Shown here piece by piece: positions 33,019 to 44,407 of a stretch of DNA of 64,000 nucleotides (positions are counted from its first letter, which is position 1; the number at the start of each line of letters is the position of its first letter). The notes beneath the pieces are model-generated. The model saw only the letters and a list, made by a program, of their open reading frames with translations, was not told the DNA's origin and did no database searches. The position numbers were made by a program, and so were the translations under genes. This stretch comes from Archivesica marissinica (Eukaryota; Mollusca; Bivalvia; Venerida; Vesicomyidae), in assembly GCA_014843695.1 (NCBI GenBank), contig CM026390.1, positions 60,667,851 through 60,731,850 on the forward strand, written 5' to 3'.

Positions 33019-33890
33019 TAACTAGCACCAGATGCCTTTCATTCTTACAGTATAACGTACAAAGCCTCGTGAACAAGATTGATGTTCTTGGAACTGAGTA
33101 CGGTATTTTCGATGTCATTGCATTCACTGAAACATGTTTAAATCCGAACATCTCTTATGACGACATCAAACTTCCAGGCTTTCATATTCCAGAGAGAAAG
33201 GACAGATCTGAAAATGGCTACGGTGGTGTTATTGTGTACTTGAAGGAATCTTTACATTACAAAAGAAGGTTTGACCTCGAACCCATAAACTTGGAATGCA
33301 TCTGGATCGAATTAATGCCTTCCCATTCCAAGCATATCCTGTTTGCTGTTTTCTACCGTCCCCCAAACGCAGCTGCCAATCTCACAAATCTAATCGAAGA
33401 CTCATTAAGTTTGGCTATTGATTCAGGTATATCGGATATAATCGTCACTGGTGACTTTAACTTTAATGAAACAAACCTGTACATGAGTCGCAAGCTCCAC
33501 TCTATCTGTCAACAATTTAGCTTAGACCAACTAATTTCTGAACCAACCCACTTCACAGAGACCTCCTCTTCTATACTGGACCTCTTTCTGGTAACTTGTA
33601 GCCACAAAGTAAAAACTTCTGGTGTAGGGGAACCTATTTTAGACCATAACCAACGCTTTCACTGCCCTATCTTTGCTCTATTTACGTTCTTCAAACCGCA
33701 CGTCAAGTCTTTTAAACGGTTAGTATGGCTATATGAACGAGGAGATTACACCTCACTTAGATGTAAGATCAGTGAAACTAACTGGGACCTGTTCAAGAAC
33801 GATGACATTAACACGTACACTTCCTCCTTTACAAATAAACTCCTAGAGCTTTCCAAGGAATGCATTCCAACAAGAAATATTACCATATAA
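32994..33890 (+). pseudogene. LINE AP-like endonuclease domain
   Basis: 298 codons. The fold order of exonuclease-endonuclease-phosphatase proteins is visible: LQYNVQSLVNKIDVL near the start, FDVIAFTETCLNPNISYDD (catalytic Glu), GYGGVIVYLKESL, FAVFYRPPNAAANL, IIVTGDFNFNE (Asp and Asn), and ILDLFLVT...LDHNQRF near the end, where the usual SDH is LDH with an Asp-His pair. In the intact element this domain nicks target DNA for target-primed reverse transcription. The frame ends at TAA, but the sequence after it continues in frame as linker (KDAQWISTQIKKQILKRKKY), so the stop is a lesion and not a natural end. Confidence 0.88.
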
Positions 33891-34224
33891 CCAAAAGATG
33901 CTCAATGGATCTCAACGCAAATAAAGAAACAAATTCTAAAACGCAAGAAATACTACCAAAAAGCTAAACGCACTCAGAACCCTATTCACTGGAACAAGTT
34001 CAGAACAATCCGAAATGAAATAGTCTCACTTATCCGCTCTGCTAAACTAAACCATTATCTAAAATTGGCTGATTCTCTCAATTCTGCAACTACCACGCCA
34101 AAAGACTGGTGGAAACTCATCAAAGCATTCATTTCGCCTTCTAATAAACAAACAAGTCATCCCTCCACTTATAGACCCGGCCACACATGCACTTGTCCTT
34201 GATTCTAAGTCGAAGTCTGATCTC

Positions 34225-35119
34225 TTGAATGACTTCTTTTGTAGCCAGTCTTCGCTAATCAACCACAATAACGACCTTCCTGCCAATAATTATCAAGAAC
34301 ATATAAATAAATTAGACTCCATTTCTATTACCCTACAAGACGTTGACGATGCTTTGAGATCTCTTAAAATCAACAAAGCCTCAGGACCAGATGGAGTTAG
34401 TAACCGAATCCTGCGTGAAACTGCACCAGTGATTAAATTTCCACTTTGTTCTCTGTTCAACCATTCACTACAGCTCAGTAAGGTACCTCATTCTTGGAAA
34501 GATGCTAATGTCTGTGCTATATTTAAAAAAGGTGACCCATCTTTACCTAACAACTATCGCCCGATTTCTGTGCTCTGTTGTATAGAGAAGGTATTTGAGC
34601 GTATTATATTTAAGTATCTTTTCAACTTTCTTAGTGATACTAATTTCCTGTCTTCCCTACAATCTGGGTTCAGACCAGTAGACTCATCATCGAATCAGCT
34701 CATCTACCTGTACAATACATTCTGCAAGGCTCTCGATGACGGCCTTGAAGTAAGAACTGTATTCTTTGATAAAGTGTGGCATAAAGGTCTCCTCTGGACT
34801 GGATGGCTGTTTATTTACCTGGTTTTCTGAATATCTCTCTAACAGACGACAATCTGTTATTCTACCGGGTACTCAATCTAATTGGTCGGCAGTAAATGCA
34901 GGAGTTCCCCAAGGATCTATTCTTGGCCCACTCTTATTCCTAGTGTTTATCAACGACATTGTCGACGACATGGGTTCTCAAGTACATCTCTTTGCTGACG
35001 ACACCACTTTACATATCATTGTTGATCATCCTATTTCTGCTGCAGAAACTCTACAATCCGACATTGAAAAAATATCAAATTGGGCTGACAAATGGTTAGT
35101 TACGTTTAATCCTATTTAA
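34225..35119 (+). pseudogene. LINE reverse transcriptase domain, broken
   Basis: Two overlapping frames carry the RT. The first has INKASGPDGVSNRIL, CAIFKKGDPSLPNNYRPISV, IEKVFERII, LQSGFRP and then VFFDKVWHKGLL. In related elements about six residues lie between VFFD and KVWHKG (the rest of motif A), so an 18-base loss between two TTTGAT words is likely. The frame then shifts near 34790. The second frame has WFSEYLSNRRQSVILPG, VPQGSILGPLLFLVFINDI (motif B) and HLFADDTT (motif C with the Asp pair), then WLVTFNP before another shift. Without an intact motif A and with two shifts this RT cannot work. Confidence 0.88.
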
Positions 35120-35123
35120 AACT

Positions 35124-36140
35124 ATGACAATTTCACTTAAAACTCATAAACACGTTCATCCACCTCTACTTATGCACGATCAACCTATTACACTAGTCAA
35201 TTGTCACAGGCATCTTGGTGTCCACCTTTCCGATGATTGCTCTTGGCATTCTCAAATCAACTCAATTAAAGAGTGTGCCTGGAAAAGAATACACATCATG
35301 CGAAATCTCAAGTTCCAACTAGATAGAAGATCTCTAGAAGTGATATATGTATCCTTCATTATACCTCTTATTGAATAAGCGGACGTTGTTTATATCAACT
35401 GCACACACTATGAGAAATCGGAACTCGACAAAATTCAGCATGAAGCTTCCCGTATTGTTTCTGGAGCTACCAAACTTGTATCACTTAACGAACTCCATAG
35501 AGAAGTTCCATGGGAATCCCTTGAACGTCGAAGACACAACCATAAACTAATTATGCTGTACAAGATGAAGAATGGCCTAACTCCTGATTATCTTTCTTCT
35601 CTAGTCCCACCTACTGTAGGTGAAACGTCTAGGTATAATTTGTGCAATGTCGATGATATTCAAACCATACGCGCAAGAACATCTCTATACAACAATGCGT
35701 TTCTGCCATCGGCTCTGAGAGACTGGAACAAACTATCAAATGTTCTACAAAATGCATCATCCCTTTCCTCGTTCAAATCGCAACTAAAGAGTGACGTCAC
35801 AAAATGCCCAAACTATTTTTACTTAGGTGACCGCAAATGGCAAGTCTATCATGCTCGACTCCGTACTAATTGTAGCTCATTAAACCAGCATTTGTTCACA
35901 AAAAACATTTCTCCATCACCACTCTGTCAATGTGGTCTTCCTGAGAGTAATCATCATTTCTTCTTTGAATGTATCTACTACAATGACATCAGAGTTCGTC
36001 TCTTAGCAACTACTTCTAAATATTGTACCATAACACTATACACTCTATTACACGGAGACCGGAACCTTAGCGATGATCTCAACGCACATATATTTGAAGC
36101 AGTCCAAAACTACATCCGGGAAAGCAGACGATTGTCATGA
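35124..36140 (+). pseudogene. LINE ORF2 C-terminal region
   Basis: Continues the ORF2 after RT: HLGVHLSDDCSWHSQI (motif E region), RIHIMRNLKFQLDRRSLEVI, a stop at 35376, then EASRIVSGATKLVSLNELHR and MKNGLTPDYLSSLVPPTVGE. From 35553 a 195-codon frame reads through to the natural end with LPSALRDWNKLSNVLQ, YHARLRTNCSSLNQHLF, the cluster CQCGLPESNHHFFFEC and LSDDLNAHIFEAVQNYIRES. The Cys/His cluster is typical for the end of such elements. Small lesions only in this part. Confidence 0.85.
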
Positions 36141-36565
36141 GCATCTGTTCACTAAATGTAGCAAGTTTGCTTCTCCCATTGAACTATCCGAATGAATACA
36201 TCATGTTCCTCCATCTTCTATCCTTTTGCCTATCTTCTCAGTCAATCTTAATTTCAACTTACTAATTTAATTACTATGTGTATTTCTATCACCTTAATAA
36301 TCTCATTATATTATTGAGATTATAGTTTACAGTTCATTGTTAATATAATTTTATACTTATCTTTATCGAATTGCAATTAATAGTTCATATACGATTAAAA
36401 CCCTGTCATACTGTAATTACAATATACATCTAAATATAGGAGAAGACCTCTATAAGCTATAGCTTTCGGTTCTAATCCTTTTTCATACATGTATGTAAAT
36501 ATTTGTGTAAATTGTACCTTTGTATATGTTATATCATTGTTTGAAATAAACTATGTTTAAACTAA

Positions 36566-37935
36566 TCAAAACAGCAAAACACCGAAAACGGAAATGTTAG
36601 CTGCTTAGTCCCCCTAAACAGCATGGCGCTCCTGTGTTTTAGTGTAGCATGAATCGGAATGTGTGATTTGTAAAAGTGATATAGCAATGAAATTATAATG
36701 CACCAGAAATATATCTTGTGGAACAATCCTGGCGTAGATGTTAATATGTCATTCGTGGAATAGATGGTGCTGCACCCCCCCCCCCTGAGATAAATCGTGA
36801 CATAGAGGGGTTGGGACCTCCCGCCAGATATGTCGTATAGGTCAGACGGTGTTATTGATAGAGTGGTCTGGGATTGGTTGAAAAAGTGTAGGGAAGCCCT
36901 TAAGAGTTATTGATACATGAACTGAGTAGGTATTGTCACAAATAGTGAAAATGACTTCTAAATATTAAAATACGATATATGAGTTGCATTTTGGAATATT
37001 TAAAAATATTTGCAGACTATTTGGTGACAAATAAACAGCATATTATAAATGCAGGTGTCAGTGCAACATTCACCACCAAATTACCTTCAGAGTAGGGGGT
37101 GGGTGCCTTTAGTGGGAAATTTAAAAAAAACGCAATTGGTCAGCCCCATTGAAATTTGACATTTTCCTGTGGCTCAAAGGCCAGTCTGTTGAAAACTGTC
37201 TTTTGTGCCAAATTATATTTGGGGGAAATCTAATGGCACTGTGTGTTATAATGGTGGCCTATGGAAATTGCAATAGTGGTGTCTGACCTGTAATTAATAT
37301 GGATGTGTTATGTCGTGACATCGAGGGATATTGACCCCTCAAATGTCGTGTAATCGATGGGTGTGACCCCCCCGGATATGTCGTGCACTGGGGGGGGTGT
37401 AAGTGTAGTAATTGATTGAAGAAAATCATCTCACTTCAGATGCTTCCATTCTTCTTCCCATAATTAGGTTTGGGCTTTTAGTCAACAGATTGATCAAAAT
37501 CGTAGACATACACTGTAGAAGGAAGCCAGAATGTTACCATGGATATGGTTCACTGCTAATGTTCGCCATCCTTTTTATTAATGTGTCTTGGTATTTATCT
37601 TATATTCCTTCCACTTATCTTTCTCGGAATATCGTAGCCTATTGACAAATTAGCCATAATATCTCATATCCCAGGCACATTTTAACACGAACTTGGTATT
37701 TCATATTGGAAACAAACTTCATTCTAAAATGTATTTTAATAAATACAGTGTATATACATTCTAAGCACGTAACAACTTTCAATCGTGTATTAATATCACG
37801 TACATTTTACACACCTTCCGTTAGCGTTTCGATACATATACTGTGTAGAGGGGTGTGTTGTTCGAAACGTTTCGCTTATATGATAAATCCGCGAACAACA
37901 CATATTTACAACCAATTAATCTCGTGTGCTACCTT
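36566..37935. other. No gene recognised
   Basis: About 1.4 kb after the LINE. Several G or C runs (36775-36786, 37363-37398) accompany the repeated words GATATGTCGT and GACCCC, suggesting an old repeat. Frames of up to 89 codons show no domain. Confidence 0.5.
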
Positions 37936-37937
37936 CT

Positions 37938-38475
37938 ATTGCTCGAACACACCCTTCGATAGTTCGATAACATAGAGACGACCACTATATATATCTTTAT
38001 TTAACCCATTCAACACCAAGTAACTGACATGGACTGGTCCATGATATTTTTAGACCAATAAATTAATAATAAAAATTACATTTGGATCAGTTCATTTATC
38101 AAAATGGGTAAACAATTTTCTAAAAATAGTTATATTACTTGAAAAAAGTGCAGATCCTGATGAGACGGCTCGCTCACGAGTCGGCTCATCTGGATCTACA
38201 CTTTTTTGTAAGCCAAATTAGAGGTATGTGGTGTTGAAAGGGTTAATAAGAAACAATTTAATAGGACACGTACTATTGCAGTTTTTGGTCTTTAACATAA
38301 GTATGTACAACTAAATTATTAATAATCACGTGAAGTCCAAATAGTTTATAAATATATAAAATATATGAACTCAAATATTATGATTAGATGAGGGTGGGGC
38401 TGGATTAGATATGAAATGGTGTTTGCATATATGAATGATTTTCATCAATCTTCGTTGAACAATAATTAAAGACTT
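37938..38475 (+). repeat. Dispersed repeat, left copy, carrying a MITE
   Basis: Segments CTATTGCTCGAACACACCC to ATATATCTTTATT, AAGAAACAATT...AGGACAC, and TGAACTCAAATATTATGATT to GAACAATAATTAAAGAC match 43535-44030 in reverse with few changes. This copy holds a piggyBac-like MITE (38005-38242) absent from the other. About 90 bases near 38270-38350 correspond to where the other copy has a SINE. Confidence 0.8.
38005..38242. mobile_element. piggyBac-like MITE
   Basis: TTAA flanks both ends (38001-38004 and 38243-38246). The termini CCCATTCAACACCA and TGGTGTTGAAAGGG are inverted copies with one mismatch. A second internal foldback (about 38140-38207: AAAAAAGTGCAGATCC against GGATCTACACTTTTTT) is present. 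CCC...GGG ends with a TTAA target are the piggyBac rule. The related locus at 43.9 kb lacks it, giving a near-precise empty site. Confidence 0.85.
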
Positions 38476-38625
38476 TAATCACGCGAGCATGTGATATATG
38501 ATTTTCAACCTTGTTACTAGTTTATATGCATTATTTGAGGAACTAAATGCTCATACATTGTAGTTAATGAAATAAATGTTATTATACGTAATTTAAGTAA
38601 AAACAAATCAATTATTAAAGGAGCA

Positions 38626-39065
38626 TTTTATTGAGTCATCTGATATTCTGTCATCGCATTTAGTTGATATATTTAACGGTATTTTGAATAGTGGTTTTTA
38701 CCCTGATATGTGGGTGGACAGTATTGTTGTACCGTTATTTAAGAAAAACAACCCAAATATTGCAAGCACTTATCGAGGGATTAGTCTAGTTAGTTGCCTT
38801 TAGAAAATATGTACATGTGTGTTGAATAAAAGGTTAACCAAATGGAGTGAAGCAAATAACGTAATTAGTGCTCAGTTTGGTTTTAGGAAAGGTCCTTCCA
38901 CTGTTGATGCAATTTCTGTTTTAAATTGAAAGATTTTAAATGAAAATGGACAACTTGCATGTGCCTTTGTAGACTTTCAAAGGGCTTTTGATATTGTGTC
39001 TTTTGATAGTATATACCATAATGGATTATGGTATAAACTATATAATATTTGGTATACGTGGAAAA
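38626..39065 (+). mobile_element. LINE reverse transcriptase fragment, decayed
   Basis: One frame with two in-frame stops reads DILSSHLVDIFNGILNSGFY, PDMWVDSIVVPLFKKNNPN, STYRGISLVSCL, then ISAQFGFRKGPSTVDAI, GQLACAFVDFQRAFDIVSFD and HNGLWYKLYNI. These are RT motifs 1, 2, 3 and A. The VDFQRAFD style and gene order differ from the 32.5 kb LINE, so it is another lineage, possibly the same as the C-terminal pieces at 61.8 kb. Both sides are missing. Confidence 0.8.
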
Positions 39066-40154
39066 CCCCATACAGTTATATGTTAGTTGGTACCTGATTC
39101 AGTGAATAATAAATCTCGTGAGATTTCTAAGACTCGTGAGATGTCCATGGCATTCGATAGTTTAGTATGTATGCCCCAACACAATCTACTATTTATGATG
39201 AATAATATAACATGCATATATAGGCACTGTACTCGCTTCCTTATAGACGAACTATTTCTTTTCAATATTAGTCAGTTGGATATTGTCTCCAATTGTAATC
39301 TTCTGGGCATCGCATCACATGTTTTGGCTTTAAAGATCACACGACCTACTTTTGTAAACCAGCTATGTAACTGAATAAGCATGCAACGAGTGTCAGTTTA
39401 CAGCTAGGCTTACTTATCTAACTGTTCTTTCCTGGATAAAAACATAACTGTTTGATGCCCCGGTAGAACATTTACAGGGTAATATTAACTGATTGTATTG
39501 GGTGTAGAGATAATTTTATAAGATAAAGTGTATTTCTGTTTCTGTTACCATCTATACATGTATAGCACTGGCAATAGCAATTATCTAATGTATAACGGTT
39601 AAGCTAAGCTCTTTATGACTTTTTAATAGTTTGATGAAAACGTTTTATATTGTATAAAACAAAACCAGATTTTTTTTAAAAAGTATAGGGACCAGAATAT
39701 AGTGTCAAGTGGAACTGTTCAAACCAGCTACATCCATATTATCCCTTTTCCGTCGTTTTAGGAATATAAATTAGAAAACAATATAATAAGGTATTACATT
39801 TATAATGCCTGCTAAAAATAATCACAACGCTTAATCCCACTTGTGTCCCATATATGGTAATTTTTCTAAATTGTCCTCCGTAGATAGACACGATGTAAAA
39901 TCTAAGAAAGTAATGAACATAACATGTAGAGCCTGCATAAGCAATATATGATATATCTAATATATCACGAAAACAAAATCATCTAATCAATAATAATAAA
40001 ATAATAGAAAGTTTACAAAACACACCAGTAAGGGCCTCACTAATTGTCAAGTGCAATTTGCCACGAAAAGCAGTGGTTTGATCACTTTGCATGAGAAAGG
40101 CAATCATAATTATTGTACACCACTTTTGTGAGATCCCTTTTACCATTAAATCAT
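39066..40154. other. No gene recognised
   Basis: About 1.1 kb, AT-rich. CGTGAGAT is repeated near 39117-39142. No gene. Confidence 0.5.
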
Positions 40155-40370
40155 ATCGTGATAGCACAGTGGTAGCACGTTCGCTTTATGTGCCAACGGC
40201 CCGGAGTTCGAGCCCCGCTGGAGCCGGTACGATTATACCCTTAGGCAAGGCGTTTACATTTCACATTTCCTCTTCATGGCGATGGATTCCATCAGGAATG
40301 AGGTCTCGAGAGTGATTAATATAACTTGAAAGAACTTGTTTCGTAATCGAGATAATATAAATTTGTACAG
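40155..40370 (+). mobile_element. SINE-D, full length
   Basis: The head TCGTGATAGCACAGTGGTAG and B box GGAGTTCGAGCCCCGCTGG, body GGCGATGGATTCCATCAGGA and ATGAGGTCTCGAGAGTGATT, tail ATATAACTTGAAAGAACTTG then TTTCGTAATCGAGATAATAT. Plus orientation copy showing the shared C/D tail. Confidence 0.92.
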
Positions 40371-41272
40371 ACTAAATCATGTACATACTATCATCATCTG
40401 AAAGGAAATTGTCAGTAAATGAAACTAATTCATATGATTTATTATTGCGAACATATTGTCAACTTTTTGAGCATTCATTATCAACCTCCTTTTTGTAAAT
40501 TTTAAAATACTGGTTTACGGTTTTCACCTCAGCTAATTGCAATGGGAAAACATATTCCTGTGTGCATACATGTGTTGACAAAGCTGAAGCTATGGGCGTA
40601 TAAATTAAACATAGAACTGTCAAACACCGGGAAGAAATGACATCAGTGAAAGTAGTGTATCTGCCAAGTCTGTGATAAACATGACATTGAAGGCAAGACT
40701 CATGTTAATAGTTGTGATAAATATATATATGGAGCTGAGAATGAAACCTATGGTATACTTGTGTGACATAACGGTGTCTCTTTTATTCACAAGCGAGTTA
40801 GAAGAGCCCAAGTTAACAATAAATAACTTGCATGAAGGCGTATATCATGACATGTACTGTAGATGAAATAATGAAATGTTGTGTTAGACATGGTTAGACT
40901 TTGATAACAAATGCATTAATTGGAATTACTTGACAAATTTAAGCATTAGTTAGTATTAACATTACTGGTTTTGTGAAAGTAATGCATTAAATTAGCATTA
41001 TTTGAACAAGCAATGACTTAATTTAACATTACGTTTATTTACGCAAAACCTGGGGGAAAACACTGCCTGAATACAAACGTCGGACAAATTAATCATATAA
41101 ATCATGTTTTGCACAATGAGTATTGCAGATTGTCACCAAAGAACACTGTTACACTTTATGAACATCAACTAGTCAGATACTCTGTCAGATAGTCTATCGA
41201 ACGACTACTCCTCCGGCAATTGAGAACAGTCGTTCTACCGGGCAGCTGCTTGCAGCAAAGCAATATATTGCC
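40371..41272. other. No gene recognised
   Basis: About 900 bases; words like TTAGCATTA/TTAACATTA recur near 40930-41030 but do not form a clear array. No gene. Confidence 0.5.
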
Positions 41273-41664
41273 GACTCATTGTCGCTAGCGATATATGCTT
41301 CTCTACATGTACCTTGCAGTACATGAGTGGATTGTCATCCATTGTCGCTAGCGATATATGCTTCTCTACATGTGTCTTGCAGTACATGAGTGGATTGTCA
41401 TCCATTGTCGCTAGCGATATATGCTTCTCTACATGTGTCTTGCAGTACATGAGTGGATTGTCATCCATTTTCGCTAGCGATTTATGCTTCTCTATGTGTC
41501 TTGCAGTACACGAGTGGATTGTCATCCATTGTCGCTAACGTATGTTTCTCTACACGTGTCTTGCAGTACACGAGTGGATTGTCATCCATTGTCGCTAACG
41601 TATGTTTCTCTACACGTGTCTTGCAGTACACGAGTGGATTGTCACCCATTTTCGCTATCGATAT
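41273..41664. repeat. 63-bp minisatellite, about 6 copies
   Basis: The unit begins GTCGCTAGCGATATATGCTT, then CTCTACATGTGTCTTGCAGT, ACATGAGTGGATTGTCATCC. Later copies are shortened to 60 bases (GTCGCTAACGTATGTTTC). The 60/63 lengths are multiples of three and keep frames open. Confidence 0.93.
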
Positions 41665-41684
41665 ATATATATAACGATATATTA

Positions 41685-42305
41685 ATAGTAACTTAGCCTC
41701 TTTGAAGTTATAATAGGTTAGCTTCATTGATATTGTATATATGTATATTGGTATAGTAGTTTAGCTTCATGAAGTCATAGTTGCTTATTTTCGTTGGATA
41801 TATAGTAACTTAGCTTCATTGAAGTTATAGCAGCTTAGCTTCGTTGGAGATATAGTAACTTAGCTTCTTTCAAGTTATAGCAGTTTAGCTTCATTGGAGA
41901 TATAGTAACTTATCTTCTTTGAAGTTATAGCAGCTTAGCTTCGTTGGAGATATAGTAACTTAGCTTCTTTGAAGTTATAGCAGCTTAGCTTCGTTGGAGA
42001 TATAGTAACTTAGCTTCTTTGAAGTTATAGCAGCTTAGCTTCGTTGGAGATATAGTAACTTAGCTTCTTTCAAGTTATAGTAGCCTAGCTTCGTTAAAGT
42101 CATAGTTGCTTATTTTCGTTGGAGATATAGTAACCTAGCTTCATTGAAGTTATAGTTGCTTATTTTCGTTGGAGATATAGTAACCTAGCTTCATTGAAGT
42201 CATAGTTGCTTATTTTCGTTGGAGATATAGTAACCTAGCTTCATTGAAGTCATAGTTGCTTATTTTCGTTGGAGATATAGTAACTTAGCTTCATTGGAGG
42301 TATAA
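41685..42305. repeat. 50-bp minisatellite built from two similar halves, about 12 copies
   Basis: The unit is GATATAGTAACTTAGCTTCT plus TTGAAGTTATAGCAGCTTAG plus CTTCGTTGGA. The two halves (ATAGTAACTTAGCTTC and ATAGCAGCTTAGCTTC) are themselves related, so the array grew from a ~25-base unit. A second variant with GCTTATTTTCG dominates the right part. Confidence 0.9.
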
Positions 42306-43104
42306 TACATTTGGGATCTCAACTCGTTTTTTATATATCTGAATTATTGCAAGATGTGTTTATCATTTGATTCTATCTTTATTTCAGTACTTAATATGAA
42401 GCAGTATGCCGCCTGTATTAGTTAGCATCTTATATGCATTATTTTTAATGCCGTATTGCATGCATTTAATAGGTCCCTTCCAGACTTATTGACAATATTC
42501 TCATAAAATCATTCCCATCGGCATTTGCGTGTATGACTGTATTAAATGATGTGTGTATGTTAGTCTTATCCGACCATGTTCACAGTAGTTTCTTCTTAAT
42601 TAGACTTATATTCCCATAGAAGTTAAAGATACCTGTTTTGATATCGTCAGTTGCGTGTTCTTGTGGATTTTGCAAGACAGCAAACAGATATAATGACATT
42701 ATTCGTAGACAACTATTATCAGAGCAGATCCAGTATCGCCTGACAATAATGTTCAGTCACTTGGATATGGCCAATAACTGGTACAAGAAGGAAAAGTAAA
42801 AAAATAAGAATATGGCAATGTTGCTGAATGATAACGACACGTATCAATGCTGTCAATGAAGCTGGAGAGGTATGTAAATTATCCCCAAAGTAAAGCATCA
42901 TGTCCAAGCTTTTCACGAAGGGGAACGGATCACCATGTCACCGAAACATGTTTAAACATGTATGGATTGCATACTACATTACCCTGGAGACAGTATTAGT
43001 GATTATTATTACATTATGTCAAATCAGAACAAGACGCAACATTTCTATAAGAACATACATCTTTCCTATCATGTAGACTATCTTATCGACTAATGAATTA
43101 GGGT
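42306..43104. other. No confirmed gene; contains a possible Ig-like exon remnant
   Basis: About 800 bases of moderately AT-rich sequence. The only suggestive coding signal is at about 42700-42869. Confidence 0.5.
42700..42869 (+). pseudogene. Possible immunoglobulin-like exon remnant
   Basis: On plus, one frame reads NNWYKKEK, a stop, KNKNMAMLLNDNDTYQC; after one extra base the next frame reads VNEAGE, followed directly by a good donor (GAG|GTATGT). WYK, then (S)LNDNDTYQC, then VN.AGE is the usual order of an I-set Ig domain: strand C Trp, strand F Tyr-x-Cys and strand G. The Trp-to-Cys distance is short and there is both a stop and a frame break, so if real it is a dead exon. It may also be chance. 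Confidence 0.35.
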
Positions 43105-43335
43105 GTTCGATTAGCGCAGTGGTCACCAATGCAACCCGGGTTCGATCCTCGGACCGGAAAGTATGTGAGATGGTACGGTAGTCGCCAGATCGGACAGGTG
43201 GGTTTTTCTCTGGTTACTCCGGTTTCCTTCCACACGAATGACCACATTTACGCTTTCATCCGCGCCTACGAGAGTGATTAATATAAGTTGTTAAAACTTG
43301 CTTCGCAATCGTTGTAATATAAATAAAGTTTAAAC
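43105..43335 (+). mobile_element. SINE-C with a deletion in the head
   Basis: GTTCGATTAGCGCAGTGGTC runs directly into ACCAATGCAACCCGGGTTCG, so about 20 bases between the A box and the anticodon arm are lost. The rest is normal, to GTAATATAAATAAAGTTTAA. Confidence 0.9.
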
Positions 43336-43534
43336 TTAAACTAATGAATTGTCTTAATCGGCGCCGAACAGTAATTCGAAAAACGTTGTCAGCACCACGA
43401 TCTCACTCCTAATCGTACATAACTAGCATATATCTTATATACTAGCGTATATATTAGCTGACTGCATAAGACAGGTGTGACTGTATATATGGTAAATCAA
43501 CGGTTTGCAAACATAATCCGCAACTTGTGGCATG

Positions 43535-44030
43535 TCTTTAATTATCGTTCAACGAAGATTGATGAAAATCATTCATATATGCAAATACCATTTCATATAT
43601 AATCCAGCCCCACCCTCATCTAATCATAATATTTGATTTCATATATTTCAGTCCGCTTCCGTGGTCGAGCGGTTAAGGTCGCTGACTTGTATACCACTGA
43701 TTGTCACGGGTTCGAGCCCCGCTCAGACCGTGTTTCATTTATATGAAAAAGTTGGCAGTTTCTTACGGAGGTTGGTGCACCCAAGTACTGGTTAACCGCT
43801 GGAGCCTGCCCAGGAAAGGTGTTGTTAGGTAAACTGCCCGCCGGCGATATAGCCCAAAATGGTGCTGATGCAGGCGTAAAGCCCGAAATATAACATAACA
43901 TGTGTCCTACAATTGTTTCTTCTTCTTCATAAATAAAGATATATATAGTCGTCGTCTCTAGGTTATAGAACTATCGAAGGGTGTGTTCGAGCAATACATA
44001 ACCCATATCGATTGGTGTGTGATTAATAAC
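43535..44030 (-). repeat. Dispersed repeat, right copy, carrying a SINE-A
   Basis: Inverted relative to 37938-38475. 43535-43648 matches 38355-38475 and 43915-43995 matches 37938-38002 plus 38247-38275. The TTTATTTATGAAGAAG junction shows no MITE. A SINE-A2 occupies 43651-43900 instead. Confidence 0.8.
43651..43900 (+). mobile_element. SINE-A2, full length
   Basis: The head GTCCGCTTCCGTGGTCGAGC and B box GGGTTCGAGCCCCGC have a shortened variable arm (the CTGTAACCTATCATC part is missing). Body GGTTGGTGCACCCAAGTACT, alternative tail GCGATATAGCCCAAAATGGT and GCAGGCGTAAAGCCCG. Confidence 0.92.
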
Positions 44031-44407
44031 GTTTCGGATAATTAGACTTTATGTTTACCATGGAGATGAATTTACATAAGCTTTGTATTAAGCTTCTTTT
44101 CAAATCCTATTTGTCTTACAATCATTTATAATAGTTGTATATGTATATATATATATGGAACAGAACAAATAAATATTGTTTAAGCTAATAACGTTTCGAT
44201 TATATCTCATTCGTTAGCTCATTGCGTTAACTATATCGCCTTGTTCTTTTGAATAAAGATATTAATATGACAAGACAAAACTTCTAATCGAACTTAAGCA
44301 TATAATCTACCAGCTAAGGCACGTAAGAAATAACAGGACATTTAAAGAATTCTGCATTCATTGTCAAGAACATTGAAAATAGCAATTATGATTAAATATA
44401 GTTTAGT
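44031..44407. other. No gene recognised
   Basis: AT-rich, with an (AT)n stretch near 44135-44155. The word AACGTTTCG appears near 44030, 44190 and 37873. Confidence 0.45.

Larger units (their letters stand above)
32550..36565 (+). mobile_element. CR1/Jockey-like LINE, nearly complete but broken
   Basis: A non-LTR retrotransposon with, in order: a hydrophobic leader segment ending in GDVHPNP, an AP-endonuclease, reverse transcriptase, and a C-terminal Cys/His cluster. The 5' limit is uncertain (somewhere in 32.1-32.6 kb); the 3' end is about AAATAAACTATGTTTAAACT at 36565. The reading frame is broken at least six times: near 32950, stop at 33888, near 34160, near 34790, near 35115 and stop at 35376. 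A short in-frame loss in RT motif A is also likely. It is therefore an inactive copy. No separate ORF1 with a known domain is visible. The clade call rests on motif style and would need a phylogeny. Confidence 0.88.

Noticed and set aside
37360..37400. G-run that could form a G-quadruplex
   Set aside because: Only one or two long runs are present, not four spaced G tracts, so support is weak.
38140..38207. CTGATGAG in a hairpin, reminiscent of a hammerhead ribozyme core (known in metazoan tandem repeats)
   Set aside because: No GAAA partner strand or cleavage site in the right place; the hairpin is explained as the internal foldback of the piggyBac-like MITE.
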